Origin: an uncultured Eubacterium sp. | GTDB lineage: Bacteria; Bacillota; Clostridia; Lachnospirales; Lachnospiraceae | DNA length: 10,922 nt | Assembly (NCBI GenBank): GCA_946412445.1 | Contig: CAMKHH010000011.1 | Span: 1-10,922 of the forward strand | Reading direction: 5' to 3' | Shown: positions 1-7,117 of the stretch, piece by piece | Layout of the letters: the number at the start of each line of letters is the position of its first letter | Position numbering within the stretch: the first letter of the stretch is position 1 | The notes under the pieces: generated by a model | What the model was told of the DNA's origin: nothing | Seen by the model: only the letters and a program-made list of their open reading frames with translations | The model's database searches: none | Program-made: the position numbers and the translations under genes

Positions 1-25
1 TGCTATACCAACATACATTTTTTAT

Positions 26-31
26 TATAAT
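26..31 (+). promoter_or_regulatory. possible -10 element upstream of the aminotransferase
   Basis: A perfect TATAAT lies about 94 nt before the chosen start codon, in a very AT-rich stretch. At the expected distance upstream (positions 3-8, CTATAC) there is no recognisable -35 hexamer, so the call rests on the -10 alone. A second candidate, TTGATA at 74-79 with TTGAAT at 97-102, has better -35 agreement but would start the transcript only a few bases before the Shine-Dalgarno sequence. In an AT-rich leader such matches can occur by chance. Confidence 0.35.
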
Positions 32-114
32 ATGCAGCTTATCTTAAATATGTATTGCATTCTAAGACCTAAATTGATAAACTATACAAGACATACTTGA
101 ATGGTCAATCGAAT

Positions 115-120
115 GGGAGG
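115..120 (+). promoter_or_regulatory. ribosome binding site that decides the aminotransferase start
   Basis: GGGAGG is followed by CAAT and then ATG at 125. The 4-nt spacing is short but workable. The in-frame ATG at 101 lies upstream of this site and has no purine-rich sequence in front of it, so 125 is the better start. Confidence 0.75.
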
Positions 121-124
121 CAAT

Positions 125-1315
125 ATGAAGGTATCTGATAAAACACAGACATTAATAGATGGCGGCTCTGTGATCCGTAAGCTTTTCGAAGAGGGAAAAG
201 AGCTTGCCCGGAAGGTTGGAGAAGAGAATGTATACGATTACAGCCTGGGAAATCCGTTCGCCCAGACGCCGCCGATAGTAAAGAAAAGCATTATAAAACT
301 GTTAGATGAAGAGAAGCCGGGATATCTGCATGGATATATGAAGAATGCCGGATATGATGAGGTCAGAAGTGCAGTAGCTGAATCTTTGAACAGACGTTTT
401 GACATGAATTACAGCATGAATAATATCATTATGACAGTTGGAGCGGCCGGAGGACTGAACTGCATCTTCAGCGCGCTGTTAAACCCCGAAGATGAGGTAA
501 TCTGTTTTGCACCGTTCTTCGGCGAGTATCGGAGCTATGTGATGAACTATTATGGGAAGCTTGTGGTAATTCCTGCTCATATACCCGATTTTCAGTTAAA
601 CCTGGAGGTTCTTGATGACTATATAAATGAAAGAACAAAAGTGATTCTCCTGAATAACCCCAATAACCCGTCTGGTGTTGTATATACCTCTGAAGCCTTA
701 GAAGAATTAAATCAAATTATACGAAAAGCGGAAGTACGCATCGGTCATTCCATCTGTGTTGTTTCAGATGAACCATACCGTGAACTGGTATATGATGGCC
801 GGGAGGTTCCCTATATGCCGAAGTATATCAGGAACTGCATCGTATGCTATTCCTTTAGTAAATCACTTTCTCTTCCGGGAGAAAGAATCGGATATATGGC
901 CATATCTCCGGACATGGAGGACTATGATCAGGTTGAGAATGGGGTGATTGTAAGCAACCGTGCTCTGGGATATGTGAATGCACCTTCGCTATTCCAGCTC
1001 GTTGCAAAGGACTGCCTTGAGGAAAAGGTAGATATTGAAATCTATAACAGAAACCGGATGTTGCTTTATAACAGCCTGCGGGCGATGGGATTCTCCTGCG
1101 TGAAGCCTGAGGGGGCGTTTTATCTGCTTCTGAAATCTCCGGAAGAAGACGAGGAGGCGTTCGTTATGGAAGGGAAAAAACATAATCTCATCATGGTTTC
1201 CACCAGATCTTTTGGATGTCCCGGCTACGTAAGGCTTGCATACTGCATTCCATATGAAACAATTGAAAAATCCCTGGACGCTTTTCAAAAATTAACAGAG
1301 CATTACAGGATATGA
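125..1315 (+). CDS. pyridoxal phosphate-dependent aminotransferase, class I/II
   Basis: Encodes a 396-residue cytoplasmic fold-type I enzyme that moves an amino group between an amino acid and a 2-oxo acid using PLP. The family signatures are visible in order: NNPNNPSG at about residues 177-184, the cofactor-contacting Asp in SDEPY (D215), and the PLP-binding lysine in SFSKSLSLPGERIGY (K246). The carboxylate-binding arginine is probably in YVRLAY (R370). Length matches the usual 390-400 residues, so the gene appears complete. An upstream in-frame ATG at 101 would add eight residues but lacks a ribosome binding site. The gene stands alone, converges on the sugar operon and ends at a strong terminator. 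Amino-acid specificity cannot be read from the sequence; an aspartate/aromatic-type aminotransferase is the general class. No link to sugar use is evident. Confidence 0.93.
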   Translation: MKVSDKTQTLIDGGSVIRKLFEEGKELARKVGEENVYDYSLGNPFAQTPPIVKKSIIKLLDEEKPGYLHGYMKNAGYDEVRSAVAESLNRRFDMNYSMNNIIMTVGAAGGLNCIFSALLNPEDEVICFAPFFGEYRSYVMNYYGKLVVIPAHIPDFQLNLEVLDDYINERTKVILLNNPNNPSGVVYTSEALEELNQIIRKAEVRIGHSICVVSDEPYRELVYDGREVPYMPKYIRNCIVCYSFSKSLSLPGERIGYMAISPDMEDYDQVENGVIVSNRALGYVNAPSLFQLVAKDCLEEKVDIEIYNRNRMLLYNSLRAMGFSCVKPEGAFYLLLKSPEEDEEAFVMEGKKHNLIMVSTRSFGCPGYVRLAYCIPYETIEKSLDAFQKLTEHYRI

Positions 1316-1320
1316 AACAG

Positions 1321-1368
1321 GCAGGGGCAGATATACAATATGCGTATATCTGTCTCTGCTCCTTTTTT
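1321..1368 (+). terminator. intrinsic terminator of the aminotransferase, possibly also used from the opposite strand
   Basis: A 16-bp stem (1321-1336 with 1344-1359, two G-U pairs) closes a 7-nt loop. After three bases (TCC) a run of six T follows at 1363-1368. It begins 6 nt after the aminotransferase stop. Read on the minus strand the same hairpin lies 30 nt past the stop of the gene at 1389-1847, but only a three-T run follows it, so it would be a weaker terminator in that direction. No other terminator is seen between these convergent genes. Confidence 0.9.
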
Positions 1369-1388
1369 GCATATGTCTTGCTTGTAAG

Positions 1389-1847
1389 TTATTCTGCTAC
1401 TGCCTCAGCTTTTGTCAGAGCTGATTTTACAGCCTCCAAAAGCAGCATGGAGGTATATTTATTGTCGTCGGAATAGGTGATATTTTCCGTAGATTGAGTC
1501 GTATAAATCTGACTTGCAATATCTTCCAGGGTCGGCTCCATCAAAGGATACATGGCAGTAGTAACTTCACTTAAGTTTATCAACTCTATAGAATTGATGT
1601 GATCCTTATCTACGGTCACCTGTACGTCGAATGAGTTGCCATTAAGCTCGATGGAAGCCGTATAGATACCTGGCGTATATTGGGTTTCGGTGACTGAAGC
1701 CTGGGATGATGCGGTCTTATCCTGGGATTCCTTACCGCCAAACATCACAAAAAGCAGGATAATGGCTACAACAGCCAGCAGAAGAAAGATCGCAGTATAG
1801 ATCACTTCCTTCATATGTAGTACGACAATTTTAGTTTTTGAACTCAT
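1389..1847 (-). CDS. small membrane-anchored protein with an FMN-binding-like domain lacking the flavinylation motif
   Basis: 152 residues: a short basic N-terminus, one membrane segment at about 15-36, a Ser/Thr/Gln-rich linker (about 40-56), then an extracytoplasmic domain at about 57-147. The domain pattern (PGIYTASIELNG, then VQVTVDKDHINSIELINLSE, a middle segment with MYPLMEP, and a final YTSMLLLEAVKSALTKA) resembles the FMN-binding domain of RnfG/NqrC-type proteins (PF04205). In that family the Thr or Ser of an SGA(S/T)xTS motif carries covalent FMN. Here the equivalent site reads YSDDNKYTS, so the GA core is missing and flavin attachment is doubtful. The start at 1847 has AAAAGGAG about 10 nt upstream; the second Met (residue 12) has none. 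It follows the response regulator by 67 nt on the same strand with no convincing terminator between, so it is probably the last gene of the operon. Its function is unknown. Confidence 0.8.
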   Translation of the reverse strand: MSSKTKIVVLHMKEVIYTAIFLLLAVVAIILLFVMFGGKESQDKTASSQASVTETQYTPGIYTASIELNGNSFDVQVTVDKDHINSIELINLSEVTTAMYPLMEPTLEDIASQIYTTQSTENITYSDDNKYTSMLLLEAVKSALTKAEAVAE

Positions 1848-1914
1848 AGACGGTACACTCCTTTTGCATTCTCTATAAATGATATGAGTTTATCCCAAAA
1901 AATATGCGTTATTT

Positions 1915-3474
1915 TCAGGGCTTTTGCATATCTTCTCTGTATTTTGTAGGAGACTTTCCCGTGTGTTTTTTGAAGGCCAGTGAAAAATAGTTGGTATCCC
2001 GGTATCCGACCATCATGGCAATTTTTCCTGTCTTTATGCTGGTGGTTTCCAAAAGAGATTTGGCTGTTTCAATTCTTTTTCTTACTATATATTCATTACA
2101 GCCCTCTTTCATTACCCGTTTGAATAATCTGGAAAAATAATTCGGTGTAATATATAAAAAAGCAGCAACATCAGATACGGACAGATTCTCTGTCAGATGT
2201 ATGTCTATGTAGTGCTTTGCTTTTGTTACGATTTCATGAGCATTTTTGTCTTCTCCGAGAAGCTTTTCGATGTACATGCGACTTACTTCACAGGACTCTT
2301 CCTTCCCGGCAAAAATGAGCCCCTTTGACAGGGAATCCAGTTGTCCGGCTTCCGCTTCACCGGAATTTTCTATGTACGAAAAATACAGGCAAGAGGCAAG
2401 TTCAAAGCAACATCTCCGTGTCATAGCCTTTGAAAGGTTGTACGATTCTGTGGCCTTTACAAAGGTGTCAAAAACCTTTAGGACATAATCCGTATTTCCT
2501 ATGTTTGCACACATGATATTTTTCAGCTCGGCGTAGATGTCGAGGAAAAGCTTCCCCTTGCTCTCCGAGCCAAAGCTTTGAACAATATCGTGGATATTTT
2601 CTTTTTCATTGTCCAGAAGATATTTAGCATCATTGTATGAAATCTCCAGATTCTCAAATCCATGAACAGGCCCCCCGACAACCAGCTTTGGTTTCGTGTC
2701 AAATTCATCCTTCAAAATGTCAGAAAGCTGCTGGACTTTTTCCATCACACTTTCCCCATCTTCATTTTCAAAGAAGACAATGGCGATAATGCCCTCGTTA
2801 TCCGTAAAGGTAATTCCCATTTCCCGTGAATCAACCATACCCATACATATGTTTTTTACGGACATGGTACGAAAGTTTTCCTCTGCGGGCTGCTGGTCCA
2901 TATAGAGAGCAGGAACGATGAGAGCCAGCCGTATCTGCTGGTTTATATCGAAATGATAAGTTTCATCCAGAAGATCTAAGCATACCGCCTTTTCCTTTTT
3001 GCTGTGTATCAGATGCCGCATGCAATGTTCCAGTCTGTTTTGCTGTGCGGAGCCCTGTGTTCTTTCCAGCAATTTTTTATTTCTCTCCTTATTTTTTATG
3101 TATTCCAGATAGTCTATTTGTTTTTTTACGGATTGTTCCAGATCTTTCTCCTCGATGGGCTTCAGGAAAAAATCCTGCACCTGGAGTCGGAGGCTTTGCC
3201 TGGCATATTCAAAATTATCAAATCCGGTTAACACGATGACACGGAGTCCCGGCACCTGTTTTCTGGACTCCTCAATCAATTCCAGCCCGGTCATTTCCGT
3301 CATCTGGATATCTGTAATCATGATTTCGGGGCGCTGCTCTCTTAAGATCGTTAAAGCCTCTTGACCGGAAGCCGCTGTATAGACTGCATCGATTTCGAGA
3401 TTTTCCCAGGCAATGCCCTTTTTCATCCCCATCCGAATCATCTTTTCATCATCTACAATCAGAACCTTATACAT
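1915..3474 (-). CDS. YesN-type response regulator with C-terminal AraC DNA-binding domain
   Basis: 519-residue cytoplasmic transcription regulator. Residues 1-120 are a receiver domain with acidic pair D8/D9, phospho-acceptor D55 in ITDIQM, T83 and K105 in FLKP. Residues about 140-400 are a middle region; the stretch VVGGPVHGFENLEISYNDAKYLL (265-287) resembles the degenerate GGDEF-like segment found in YesN and PucR-type regulators. Residues about 412-516 form the AraC domain with two helix-turn-helix units (about 431-450 and 482-503), ending with the typical GKSPTKYRE. The start at 3474 has GGAG 8 nt upstream and overlaps the kinase gene by 16 nt, which indicates translational coupling and a cognate pair. 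It probably controls the adjacent transporter and hydrolase promoters; this is inferred from position. All key phosphorylation residues are present. Confidence 0.95.
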   Translation of the reverse strand: MYKVLIVDDEKMIRMGMKKGIAWENLEIDAVYTAASGQEALTILREQRPEIMITDIQMTEMTGLELIEESRKQVPGLRVIVLTGFDNFEYARQSLRLQVQDFFLKPIEEKDLEQSVKKQIDYLEYIKNKERNKKLLERTQGSAQQNRLEHCMRHLIHSKKEKAVCLDLLDETYHFDINQQIRLALIVPALYMDQQPAEENFRTMSVKNICMGMVDSREMGITFTDNEGIIAIVFFENEDGESVMEKVQQLSDILKDEFDTKPKLVVGGPVHGFENLEISYNDAKYLLDNEKENIHDIVQSFGSESKGKLFLDIYAELKNIMCANIGNTDYVLKVFDTFVKATESYNLSKAMTRRCCFELASCLYFSYIENSGEAEAGQLDSLSKGLIFAGKEESCEVSRMYIEKLLGEDKNAHEIVTKAKHYIDIHLTENLSVSDVAAFLYITPNYFSRLFKRVMKEGCNEYIVRKRIETAKSLLETTSIKTGKIAMMVGYRDTNYFSLAFKKHTGKSPTKYREDMQKP

Positions 3475-5258
3475 GTGTCATCTCCATCCCTTCCATATAC
3501 AGTTTTTACTTCTGTGACAAAAGGGAGGCGGATTTCCACCGTTACACCCTCATACATATTTCTCAGATAATGTAACCCATACGCTTCCCCGTAAAGTAGC
3601 TGAATTCTTTTATTTACATTCCGTACACCATATCCGAAGGATTCCTCATACTGGGAAATCTGCGCATTCATATCATGAATCTGCTGTTCACTCATGCCTG
3701 TACCGGTATCAGCCAAAGTAATCCGTACCTTGTCTCCAATTCGCCTTGCATGAATAAATATGCTTCCTGCCTTCCCCTCTTTTACCTTCATTCCGTGATA
3801 GATAGAATTTTCTACCAGCGGCTGAAGCGTAAGCTTCGGAACCATAACGTCTGAAACGTCATCATCCACCCGGAACTCACTGTTTATAATATTATCATAT
3901 CTCATATTCTGGATAATCAGATAATTTCTTATGTGTTCAAGCTCTGTTTTCAAAGGGATAATATCGTGTCCGTCACTGAGACAGATCCTATAATATTTTG
4001 CAAGAGCTTTAACCAGAATCGATATCTCCTTGTTCCCGTCTGCCATGGCCTGCCAGTGAATACAATCCAGAGTATTATAGAGAAAATGAGGCTGAATCTG
4101 AGATTGCAGAGCATTAAACCGGATTTGTTCCATCTGATGCTGCTCAAGCTTTACCTGCTCCATGAGTACCTGGATTTCTTCCATCATAGAATTAAAGCCC
4201 CGAGCCAGCTTAATGAAGTCCTCTCCCATATGTTCCACATTAATACGGGTATTCAAAGAACCGGAGGCCACGCTATCCATTTTACGAACCACTTTATCAA
4301 GCGGACGGTATACCATTTTAATAATTCGTTTTACGATAAGGGCACTTATAACAACCAGAAAAAGCATAATAAAGCTCATAAAAAAGATGGTTCTTATACT
4401 TCCTTTGTAGAGCTCCATAACAGGGACGCTGCTGACCACGTAGAATTTCCAGTCGCCTACCTTTTGGTATAGATATAGTCTTCCGCCTTTTGTAAAATAA
4501 CCGGATTCTGCGTGTATGGAGGTGATGAAATCAATTGTTGTGCCTATCTTTTCTGTCTCCCGGGCGGATATTACCATACCGTCTGTATCAATCATAATGG
4601 TATCTGAGTTGGCGGAATTGTTATACTCCAGAATCTGCTGCAGGCTCGGATCTGTAAAGTTCATACAGAGTAATCCCAACTCCCCCTTGATGTGGCTGGT
4701 ATCATAAATCGGAAAGTAGATATTCAGGGAGAAAAACTTCCCATCATAATATAGATTGTTATAGCTCATCTTAATGGAGCTGGAATTCACTGTTTTGCAT
4801 TGTTTGGAATCCAGACTGTAGGTCTGAAGAAACCGGCTGTTGTAGATAGCCTGTGCTCCTTTATAGAGGTAATTGCCGTGATTCCCCACAACAGCAATAA
4901 AGTTGAGATCAGAATGCATATTTACGATGCTTGCCAGCATATTGTTTGCGCTGTCCATGTAGCGTGCATAGTCGCTGGTATCTGTTTTTGCACATTTTAA
5001 AAACTGCTGTATAGAGGAATCCAATACCGCAGCCACTGCCAGAGCCTTATAATTTTCCAGAGAGTTACGAAAGTTTTCCGATGTAGTACTGTTCTGTGCC
5101 TGGAGCAGTACAATTGACTGCCTTTTCATGGAGTTTACAGTCGATAGGGTAGATACCAAAAGCAAAATCAATGTTGTCAGCACGATGGAGGCCGTTACCA
5201 GTAACTGCATCTTTTTATCAAACCGCCACCGACTGATCTGTTTCATCCATTTTTTCAT
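3459..5258 (-). CDS. YesM-type sensor histidine kinase
   Basis: 599-residue membrane sensor kinase, partner of the overlapping response regulator. Numbering from the chosen start: membrane helix 1 at about 18-39, an extracytoplasmic sensing region of roughly 245 residues (probably Cache-like), helix 2 at about 289-311, a HAMP linker at about 317-370, the His_kinase domain (PF06580) with the phospho-histidine H391 in QPHFLYN, and an ATPase domain with N484 in PLVENSIYHG, DTGTGM (517-522) and GYGVRNVNKRIQLLYG (542-557). The reading frame is open up to an ATG at 5327, but nothing resembling a ribosome binding site precedes it. The ATG at 5258 follows six G residues and starts MKKWMKQ, a normal kinase N-terminus. 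The ligand is unknown; an oligosaccharide or a liganded binding protein is plausible from the neighbouring transporter. Confidence 0.93.
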   Translation of the reverse strand: MKKWMKQISRWRFDKKMQLLVTASIVLTTLILLLVSTLSTVNSMKRQSIVLLQAQNSTTSENFRNSLENYKALAVAAVLDSSIQQFLKCAKTDTSDYARYMDSANNMLASIVNMHSDLNFIAVVGNHGNYLYKGAQAIYNSRFLQTYSLDSKQCKTVNSSSIKMSYNNLYYDGKFFSLNIYFPIYDTSHIKGELGLLCMNFTDPSLQQILEYNNSANSDTIMIDTDGMVISARETEKIGTTIDFITSIHAESGYFTKGGRLYLYQKVGDWKFYVVSSVPVMELYKGSIRTIFFMSFIMLFLVVISALIVKRIIKMVYRPLDKVVRKMDSVASGSLNTRINVEHMGEDFIKLARGFNSMMEEIQVLMEQVKLEQHQMEQIRFNALQSQIQPHFLYNTLDCIHWQAMADGNKEISILVKALAKYYRICLSDGHDIIPLKTELEHIRNYLIIQNMRYDNIINSEFRVDDDVSDVMVPKLTLQPLVENSIYHGMKVKEGKAGSIFIHARRIGDKVRITLADTGTGMSEQQIHDMNAQISQYEESFGYGVRNVNKRIQLLYGEAYGLHYLRNMYEGVTVEIRLPFVTEVKTVYGRDGDDTCIRF

Positions 5259-5262
5259 ATAG

Positions 5263-5268
5263 CCCCCC
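5263..5268 (-). promoter_or_regulatory. G-run ribosome binding site deciding the sensor kinase start
   Basis: On the minus strand six consecutive G lie 4 nt before ATG at 5258. This is weaker than the GGAGG sites of the transporter genes because pairing with the anti-Shine-Dalgarno needs a G-U pair. It is nevertheless the only purine-rich site near any candidate start of the kinase. It could set kinase output lower than transporter output. Confidence 0.6.
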
Positions 5269-5336
5269 ATTTCCAATACCAAAATATGCAAGGAAAGCTG
5301 CCATCCTTTTAGACAGAACAGCAGCATTTTTTCAGT

Positions 5337-6185
5337 TCAGCCCTTTACCGCTCCGGCAGTCATACCTTTTACAAGCTTATCCTGGAAGATGATAAACATG
5401 ATAATCATTGGGAGTAGTGTCAGTGTCAGGACAGCCATAATCATCGGCGTATTCATGGAGTACTGACCTTGGAATTCCCATATTGCCAGGGGCAGGGTTC
5501 GGTTTTGCGCAGATTGTGTCAGCGTGTATGCAAATGAAAACTCGTTCCACATATTCACTCCATTATAGATTGCCAGGGTTGCAAGTCCGGGTTTTGAAAG
5601 GGGCAGAATCAGTGAAAAGAACATCTGAACCTTGCCGCAGCCGTCAATTTCAGCGGATTCTTCAATTTCTCTTGGAATCTCTTTCATAAAGCTTGTAAGG
5701 ATGAAGACTGAAATTGGAACTGCAAATGCGATATAGGGGCCAATCAAGACCCAGATACTGTCATAAAGTCCTGTGGTTTTTGCCATATTAAATACAGGAA
5801 TCAGAGTAATATGTACCGGGATGGACATACATGCCACAATCAGTGCATAGATGGGCTGTGCCAGCTTAAATTTAAATCTTGCCAGTGGATAGGATGCACA
5901 GGCAGCGATGAACAGAAGTAAGACCAATGAAATCACAAGTACAATGACACTGTTTTTAAAATAGTTTCCAAATCCGCCGCTCAAGACTTCCGTGTAGTTT
6001 GACCAATTTAGTTTTTCAGGCAGCCGGAAGATACCTTTTGTCAGCATCTCAAATTTTTCTTTAAAGGAGTTTAACACCATAAATACAAAGGGCAGAAATG
6101 ATATAATCAGCCAGAAAATTGCCAGGATAAATGCAATGCCCCACGAAAAGATGCTTTTTCCTTTACTCTTTGAATAACGGTCCAT
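5337..6185 (-). CDS. carbohydrate ABC transporter permease, MalG-type (CUT1)
   Basis: 282-residue inner-membrane permease of a CUT1 sugar importer (BPD_transp_1 fold). Six hydrophobic segments are visible, at about 13-37, 78-100, 112-132, 145-166, 200-220 and 247-268. The EAA loop that docks to the ATPase is at about 174-200 (EESAEIDGCGKVQMFF, then LPLSKPG). The C-terminus FQDKLVKGMTAGAVKG is the standard ending of MalG-type subunits, so the gene is complete. The start at 6185 uses GGAGG that lies inside the last codons of the preceding permease; only 3 nt separate the two genes, indicating tight coupling. It forms the channel with the 6189-7091 product and receives sugar from the lipoprotein at 7118-8455. 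No ATPase gene is present in the window. Confidence 0.95.
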   Translation of the reverse strand: MDRYSKSKGKSIFSWGIAFILAIFWLIISFLPFVFMVLNSFKEKFEMLTKGIFRLPEKLNWSNYTEVLSGGFGNYFKNSVIVLVISLVLLLFIAACASYPLARFKFKLAQPIYALIVACMSIPVHITLIPVFNMAKTTGLYDSIWVLIGPYIAFAVPISVFILTSFMKEIPREIEESAEIDGCGKVQMFFSLILPLSKPGLATLAIYNGVNMWNEFSFAYTLTQSAQNRTLPLAIWEFQGQYSMNTPMIMAVLTLTLLPMIIMFIIFQDKLVKGMTAGAVKG

Positions 6186-6188
6186 CGC

Positions 6189-7091
6189 TTAGTCCTCCTT
6201 CTTGTGGTTCAGTAATTTCATAGTGATGAGAGATACCATAGTAATCAGGAGAAACATCCCGCCTGCGACCGTGGAGCCGTACCCCATATTGAAGGTTTTA
6301 AAGGACTGCTTATACATATAGGTTGCCATCAATTCTGTTGAGGTACCGGGGCCTCCGCCTGTCATAACATAAATCAGATCAAAGTATTTTAAAGATCCAA
6401 CCATGGAAAGAATGGATGCACTCTTTAGGGATGGAACTAAAAGGGGAAATGCTATTTTCCAAAAGTATTGCCCCCTGGTCGCGCCATCGATTCGTGCTGC
6501 TTCAAATACATCATAAGGAATATTGGTAAATGCAGCCAGACAATAGACCATGTAAAAAGGTGTGAACTGCCAGCAGATCACCAGAATCACTGTAAAGAGC
6601 GCTGTTTTCGGATTTCCAAGGAGGTCGATATTTCCTCCGCCCAGCCATCCGGAAAATGTACTGATCAGACCACCGTTCGTAGCCAGTGCGTAGGTGAACA
6701 AGAATCCGATGGCAACGGAGGACATCAGTAAAGGTATAAACCAGATGACTTTAAAAACGTTCAGCTTTTTCCCGCCGAAATCAAGAAAGGTCGCAAGCGC
6801 CAGGCCAATCGGAATCTGGATGCAGATTGACAGAATCATGATAATTACATTATTCTTAAATGCAATCCAGAAGCTGCTGTCTGAAAGCAGCTTTTTCCAG
6901 TTTGCAAGACCCGTGAATTTCTTTACCGCAGAAATTCCATTCCACTGATAACCACTTGTTATGAAAGTATCCACAATCGGATAAAAGATAAATACCACCA
7001 TTAAAATAGTTACCGGTGTCAGGAAGAGAGCTGCTACTTTTCTTGTATTTCTTTGCCGTGCCGCTGACAGAGAAATGTTTTTTGCTTTCAT
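6189..7091 (-). CDS. carbohydrate ABC transporter permease, MalF/UgpA-type (CUT1)
   Basis: 300-residue inner-membrane permease, the partner of the MalG-type subunit. Hydrophobic segments lie at about 20-45, 78-103, 113-136, 163-188, 222-243 and 274-295. The EAA loop is at about 197-221 (EAARIDGATRGQYFWKIAFP), and the CUT1-conserved TGGGPGTSTELMATYMY (244-260) follows. Length is normal for the short MalF-type proteins of Gram-positive sugar importers. The start at 7091 has AGGAGG with good spacing, and the gene begins 26 nt after the binding-protein stop, fitting one transcript. The substrate is not readable from the permease; an oligosaccharide is inferred from the GH3 hydrolase next door. 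Confidence 0.95.
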   Translation of the reverse strand: MKAKNISLSAARQRNTRKVAALFLTPVTILMVVFIFYPIVDTFITSGYQWNGISAVKKFTGLANWKKLLSDSSFWIAFKNNVIIMILSICIQIPIGLALATFLDFGGKKLNVFKVIWFIPLLMSSVAIGFLFTYALATNGGLISTFSGWLGGGNIDLLGNPKTALFTVILVICWQFTPFYMVYCLAAFTNIPYDVFEAARIDGATRGQYFWKIAFPLLVPSLKSASILSMVGSLKYFDLIYVMTGGGPGTSTELMATYMYKQSFKTFNMGYGSTVAGGMFLLITMVSLITMKLLNHKKED

Positions 7092-7117
7092 ATTGGAGTC
7101 CTCCTGGGTTTTGTCTT

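Noticed and set aside
101..124. Upstream ATG at 101 as the aminotransferase start
   Set aside because: It has no ribosome binding site, whereas ATG at 125 follows GGGAGG; the eight extra residues also fall outside the usual family N-terminus.
1887..1914. T-run with a small AAAATA/TATTTT stem between the regulator and the FMN-like gene (minus strand) as a terminator
   Set aside because: The stem is six A/T pairs only and too weak to act as a terminator, so the two genes are treated as one operon.
3933..4472. 179-codon open frame on the plus strand inside the kinase gene
   Set aside because: It is antisense to well-conserved HAMP and kinase motifs, has no ribosome binding site and reads as low-complexity mixed sequence.
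5259..5327. ATG at 5327 as the sensor kinase start
   Set aside because: No purine-rich site precedes it, and the added residues do not look like a normal kinase N-terminus; MKKWMKQ at 5258 does.
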